Assembly: GCA_050084515.1 (NCBI GenBank) | Contig: CM114272.1 | Location: 30,814,001-30,878,000 of the forward strand | DNA length: 64,000 nucleotides | DNA from: Blasia pusilla | Lineage: Eukaryota > Marchantiophyta > Marchantiopsida > Blasiales | Reading direction: 5' to 3' | Shown here: piece by piece, positions 60,906 to 64,000 of the stretch | Position numbering within the stretch: the first letter of the stretch is position 1 | Layout of the letters: every line of letters starts with the position of its first letter | The notes under the pieces: model-generated | Told to the model about the DNA's origin: nothing | What the model saw: the letters and a program-made list of their open reading frames with translations, nothing else | Databases searched by the model: none | Position numbers and translations under genes: made by a program

Positions 60906-62025
60906 TGTAAGAAGTTCTCCTTTTTCAATATAAAATTATTATGTATACTCTCCATTCTCTCACGACAGGTATCACAAATGGAAATGCCGAGGCGATCACT
61001 TCTTCGTAACATCGAACCCCCAAATTCCTAACTATAAAATCCCTATAAACTATATTACGCTTGTACACGAGGAAGATAGCACAACTAGTGTTAAACCCTA
61101 CTTGACCACGCCTATTGACATCCATGGATTGCTATATAAGGACATACAAAGTACAATCCCATGTCCTTCCATATATGACGATAGGAAGGATCACCTGAGT
61201 TAGAGATTGCATGATCTGGTTCATGAACGCTTCCCTAAAATCATAAACTAAATAGCGAGTGAACCAGTGCCTATCTACAAAGAGTAACTTGACATGGTAT
61301 GGATTGAGGAAAGGAAATTTGGCACAACTCGTGCTCCACCGATATCCATGCTTGACAGTCATTCTCTACTCTCCTCAAGAATGGGTTTTGACGGAACTAT
61401 TCTCCTAAGAGGGGTAATCCACTCTCATAAGGAAAGTAACAAGCCAAAACATTCATTATTTTAGTATGACTAAACTCCTCTAAGGTCACAAGCCTCTCAT
61501 CTCTAGAAACCTCTCGAAGAATAGACCATGGTCAAGTTACTCTTCCAAGAGGGGTGATCCACTCTCATTGGAAGAGCAAACAATCCCAAAGCCATACACT
61601 CAAAAGTGACACGAGAGACTTCAGATGTGGAATAAAAGGTGATGTGATCCACAAGAGTACGAAATAGAACTAATCTTATCTTGTGCCACATGGCTTCCTC
61701 TCAAGGCTTAGCCAATCACATTTTGACACAAGTAGATTTCCTCTTATCTCTTCCAAAATATCCTTTTTTACCCACTTGATATTTTCCAAATTACCCCAAC
61801 TAACCTAGCCACCAACCAAGCCTACTTTTGCTCTTCATTAAAGCACCAACCTCACTACTTTACTTTTATAAAGTCATCCTTTATTTATTACCTCTTTTCT
61901 TAAAGTTGGGCCCGCATAAAAGAGGCACCATAAAGAGGTTTAAACATGGGAATTTCCTTTTCCTAAGCTAATTTACTTAATACTAATAAAAATCTATCTA
62001 ACACTTAACGAGGAAGGAGTTTACA
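60906..62025 (-). repeat. LTR X, full-length solo copy (1120 bp)
   Basis: It begins TGTAAGAAGTT at 60906 and ends GGAGTTTACA at 62025, so read on the minus strand it is TGTAAACTCC...CTTCTTACA with a 5-bp terminal inversion. A CTTATATAGC TATA-like box lies on the minus strand at about 61129-61138. Two partial copies (19926-20997, 56045-56491) support it as a repeat with these ends. Gag resumes on the right. No 5-bp target duplication matches (AACTC against CGCTA), so recombination or decay blurred it. Confidence 0.65.
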
Positions 62026-62400
62026 CGCTAGATGACTTTACTATACGATTGCGTAGCCACCATAGGTTCTGGTTGAGAGCAGTCACCATTGCCTGCACTA
62101 CCTCAGGTACGAGATAGGTTGACTGTGGCACCACGAGCTCAAGGAGGATACCAGGAGGCCGTGCCACAGAGACCTCCGCCTTCATATGCGGCTCAGCAGC
62201 AGCCGCCTACTATTAATTGTTGGTCATGTGGTGGAGCCCATCATCAGCGTGATTGAACTCGTTAGGGTCATGGAAGTGTGCCTCAGCATGGAGGAGGAGA
62301 TGGTGCTGCACCAGGAGGTTATCAGTGTGATTATTGTCATAGGTATGGTCATACACGCGCCAAGTGTTTCATTCTATATCCTGATGACGTCCGCACCGAG
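62026..62400 (+). pseudogene. gypsy gag relic, zinc-knuckle part
   Basis: At 62218-62256 the frame gives CWSCGGAHHQRD followed by TGA where the last Cys is expected. At 62326-62367 it gives CDYCHRYGHTRAKC, a perfect CX2CX4HX4C zinc knuckle. Such knuckles bind the element's RNA. Frame changes occur between the two. Confidence 0.8.
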
Positions 62401-62845
62401 GGCCAGAGAGGGCACCAGAGCCAGTAGCCGGTCCGAGTGGGCCAAGAGATCATGCACTAGGTGGTCCCGTTGGGGGACGAGGAGCTGGAGTTACCCGACA
62501 CGGTGGTGGAGCTGCCCGTGGAGGAGATAGACTCCCACCACCTAGACGCGTCGAGGGAGATGCCGGGCGTAAGGCTAGGATGGCTGGTCAGATACATCAG
62601 CTACAAGAGCAGATTGCCGCTATGGTATTGAGATTACCCAATGCCAGATCCGTGGCATCGACATCATATGGAGCAGCCAAAGATATGGAGGATCCTGGTT
62701 GCATGTGCGGGGTTGCCCAGATGGAGGTAGCCACAGTTGTGACGCGTGCAGCAGCCGTAGAGTTGGATCCACAACGAGGGGAATCCAGGAAACAGACTAG
62801 GCTTCCTCAGTCTTTCACGTTGTCTAAGGCGATGAGACCCCATCA

Positions 62846-63907
62846 ATGGGTCCTTATCAGAGTTCTTTGAGAGTTGGTGATGTTGTTGGTATGCACGCAC
62901 GGATGGCGATGGGAGAAGTGAGTGCGATGACTCCTATTGTTGATGCTCATGAGGGGCATGTGTCAAGCTCATTGTTGGGGACGGCCACCATTGTGTACCG
63001 TGCTCCTTTATTTTCTGCTTATGATGTTATGACGTTGGGAAGTACGCCCGCTGAGGCTTTCCGGTTGGACGCTACGCTATGTGAGCGTGGAGTTGGAGTT
63101 CCTGCATCACATTTAGAGGTGATTGCAGAGGAGGTGATGGACCTGCTCTTGGAGCGGATGCTCGGGCCGTCCACGTCAGATTCATGGCAGGCTACGGCTG
63201 TTAGGATGGCGAAGATGCTCGCTAGACCGCGATAGAGCGTGCCATGGCTTCTCCTTATGTTTTGTTGTTGGATAACCAAGGAGCGGTCTTCGAGTTGGTG
63301 AGTCCCGAGGTAGAGCTTTTAGTCCGCATCGCGTCTTGTTGGATTGAAGAGCGCAACTCCTGATGTTGGGGAAAGCGTCATTTAGAGGATTGGGCTAGAC
63401 GAAAGCCGATGTGGAGCATTATCCATTCCGGATACAAACATCCTTGGGTGGAGCGAGTACCACACAGTATATCATCCGATAGGAGGTCGTGGTGAGGATT
63501 CGCCTGAGACATCCTACAGATGAGTCCGTGGTACAAGCCAAGGCGATAGTGACTGATGTAGAGTCCTACGACGTCTTGGTTGGTGGAGCAGTGTTCTACC
63601 CGATGGGGTTTTCCCTGGATTATTGGGAGGAGTCAGCGTCCTACAGACCAGGATGGCATTCAGGTGATGGGCGCCTTAGCTCATTACCCGTTCGATTCAC
63701 AGCTGCAGTGAACGACCAACGGCCAGGAGAGATGGCGACCTTAGCAGGTTTTAGCAGTGCCATCACTTGGCCTAGTGATGTGATTGAGGGACATGTCCAT
63801 GCAAAGGATACTCCCATTCCTGACATTTCTATGGAGAGGAGCGTTATGGTAGCCGCATCATTCCGTGGAGGAGAGGTGCCATTGTTGGGCTCGACTGAGG
63901 AGCTTTG
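62846..63907 (+). pseudogene. gypsy protease region relic
   Basis: The frame at 62846-63235 includes APLFSAYDVMTLGSTPAEA and ends just before the protease. VLLLDNQGAVFELVSPE near 63260-63310 occupies the retropepsin position (expected D-S/T-G-A; here DNxG). After a frame shift, 63489-63907 has AKAIVTDVESYDVLVGGA, FYPMGFSLDYWEESASYRPG and GDGRLSSLPVRF, a segment that from memory lies downstream of the protease in this kind of gypsy element. At least two stops and frameshifts separate the parts. Confidence 0.65.
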
Positions 63908-64000
63908 ACGATTGGCAAATGAGCACGTGCAGACCGCACGGAGGGTAGTCGTTTGCACTGGAGCGTGAGGGGTTTGAGGAACTTGAGGTAGCAGGGAGTG

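Larger units (their letters stand above)
59880..64000 (+). mobile_element. Ty3/gypsy retrotransposon, gag-protease region, runs off the window
   Basis: Plus-strand gag (about 59880-60905 and 62026-62400) and protease region (about 62850-63907) are visible; reverse transcriptase would lie beyond base 64000. An LTR of another family (X) splits gag. Stops and frameshifts are frequent, so it is a decayed copy. Fragments of the same family lie at 56492-57655. Confidence 0.75.

Overview
This is nuclear DNA of a land plant. The evidence is three-exon plant-type 2-oxoglutarate/Fe(II) dioxygenase genes, Ty1/copia and Ty3/gypsy LTR retrotransposons, an L1-type LINE relic, a Mutator-like transposase relic and hAT-like nonautonomous elements. 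No feature fixes the species. Most of the window is AT-rich, gene-poor, old repeat DNA. I see no bacterial, phage or organelle gene, no CRISPR array and no rRNA gene.

The host genes are one family on the minus strand in two places. At 7.1-14.1 kb lie copy A (7137-9249, complete except for one extra base), relic B (10257-10729, exon 1 only), relic E (about 11085-11262, part of exon 1) and intact copy C (12375-14148). Intact copy D (28574-30604) lies 14 kb further on, across a repeat-filled gap. A, C and D share the same two introns, in the same phases, and keep the iron-binding HxD...H residues and the 2-oxoglutarate-binding RxS. The substrate cannot be read from sequence; the class includes flavonoid, hormone and defence dioxygenases.

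Left to right the mobile DNA is: the 5' end of a copia element (1-1052); a decayed Mutator-like transposase with a SWIM zinc finger (1578-4879), split by an array of 27-nt palindromes (2755-3419); an L1-type LINE relic (15640-17840, minus) with a hAT-like MITE inside it (16287-16596); an array of about 177-bp repeats just upstream of that LINE (17935-19580); a partial LTR, here called X (19926-20997); a 913-bp hAT-like element filled with a GC-rich minisatellite (26548-27460); a full-length decayed copia element (35521-40823, minus); more MITE copies (43055-43363 and ending 49055); a retroelement C-terminal reading frame (46880-47370, minus); a strand-alternating gypsy mosaic (56045-57655); and a gypsy gag-protease region running off the right edge (about 59880-64000), with an X LTR nested inside it (60906-62025).

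The most notable points are the palindrome array, the MITE family with exact 8-bp target duplications, the tandem array at the 5' side of the LINE, the perfect 30-bp hairpin at 45423-45489, and the birth-and-death pattern of the dioxygenase cluster. No clearly new gene system was found.
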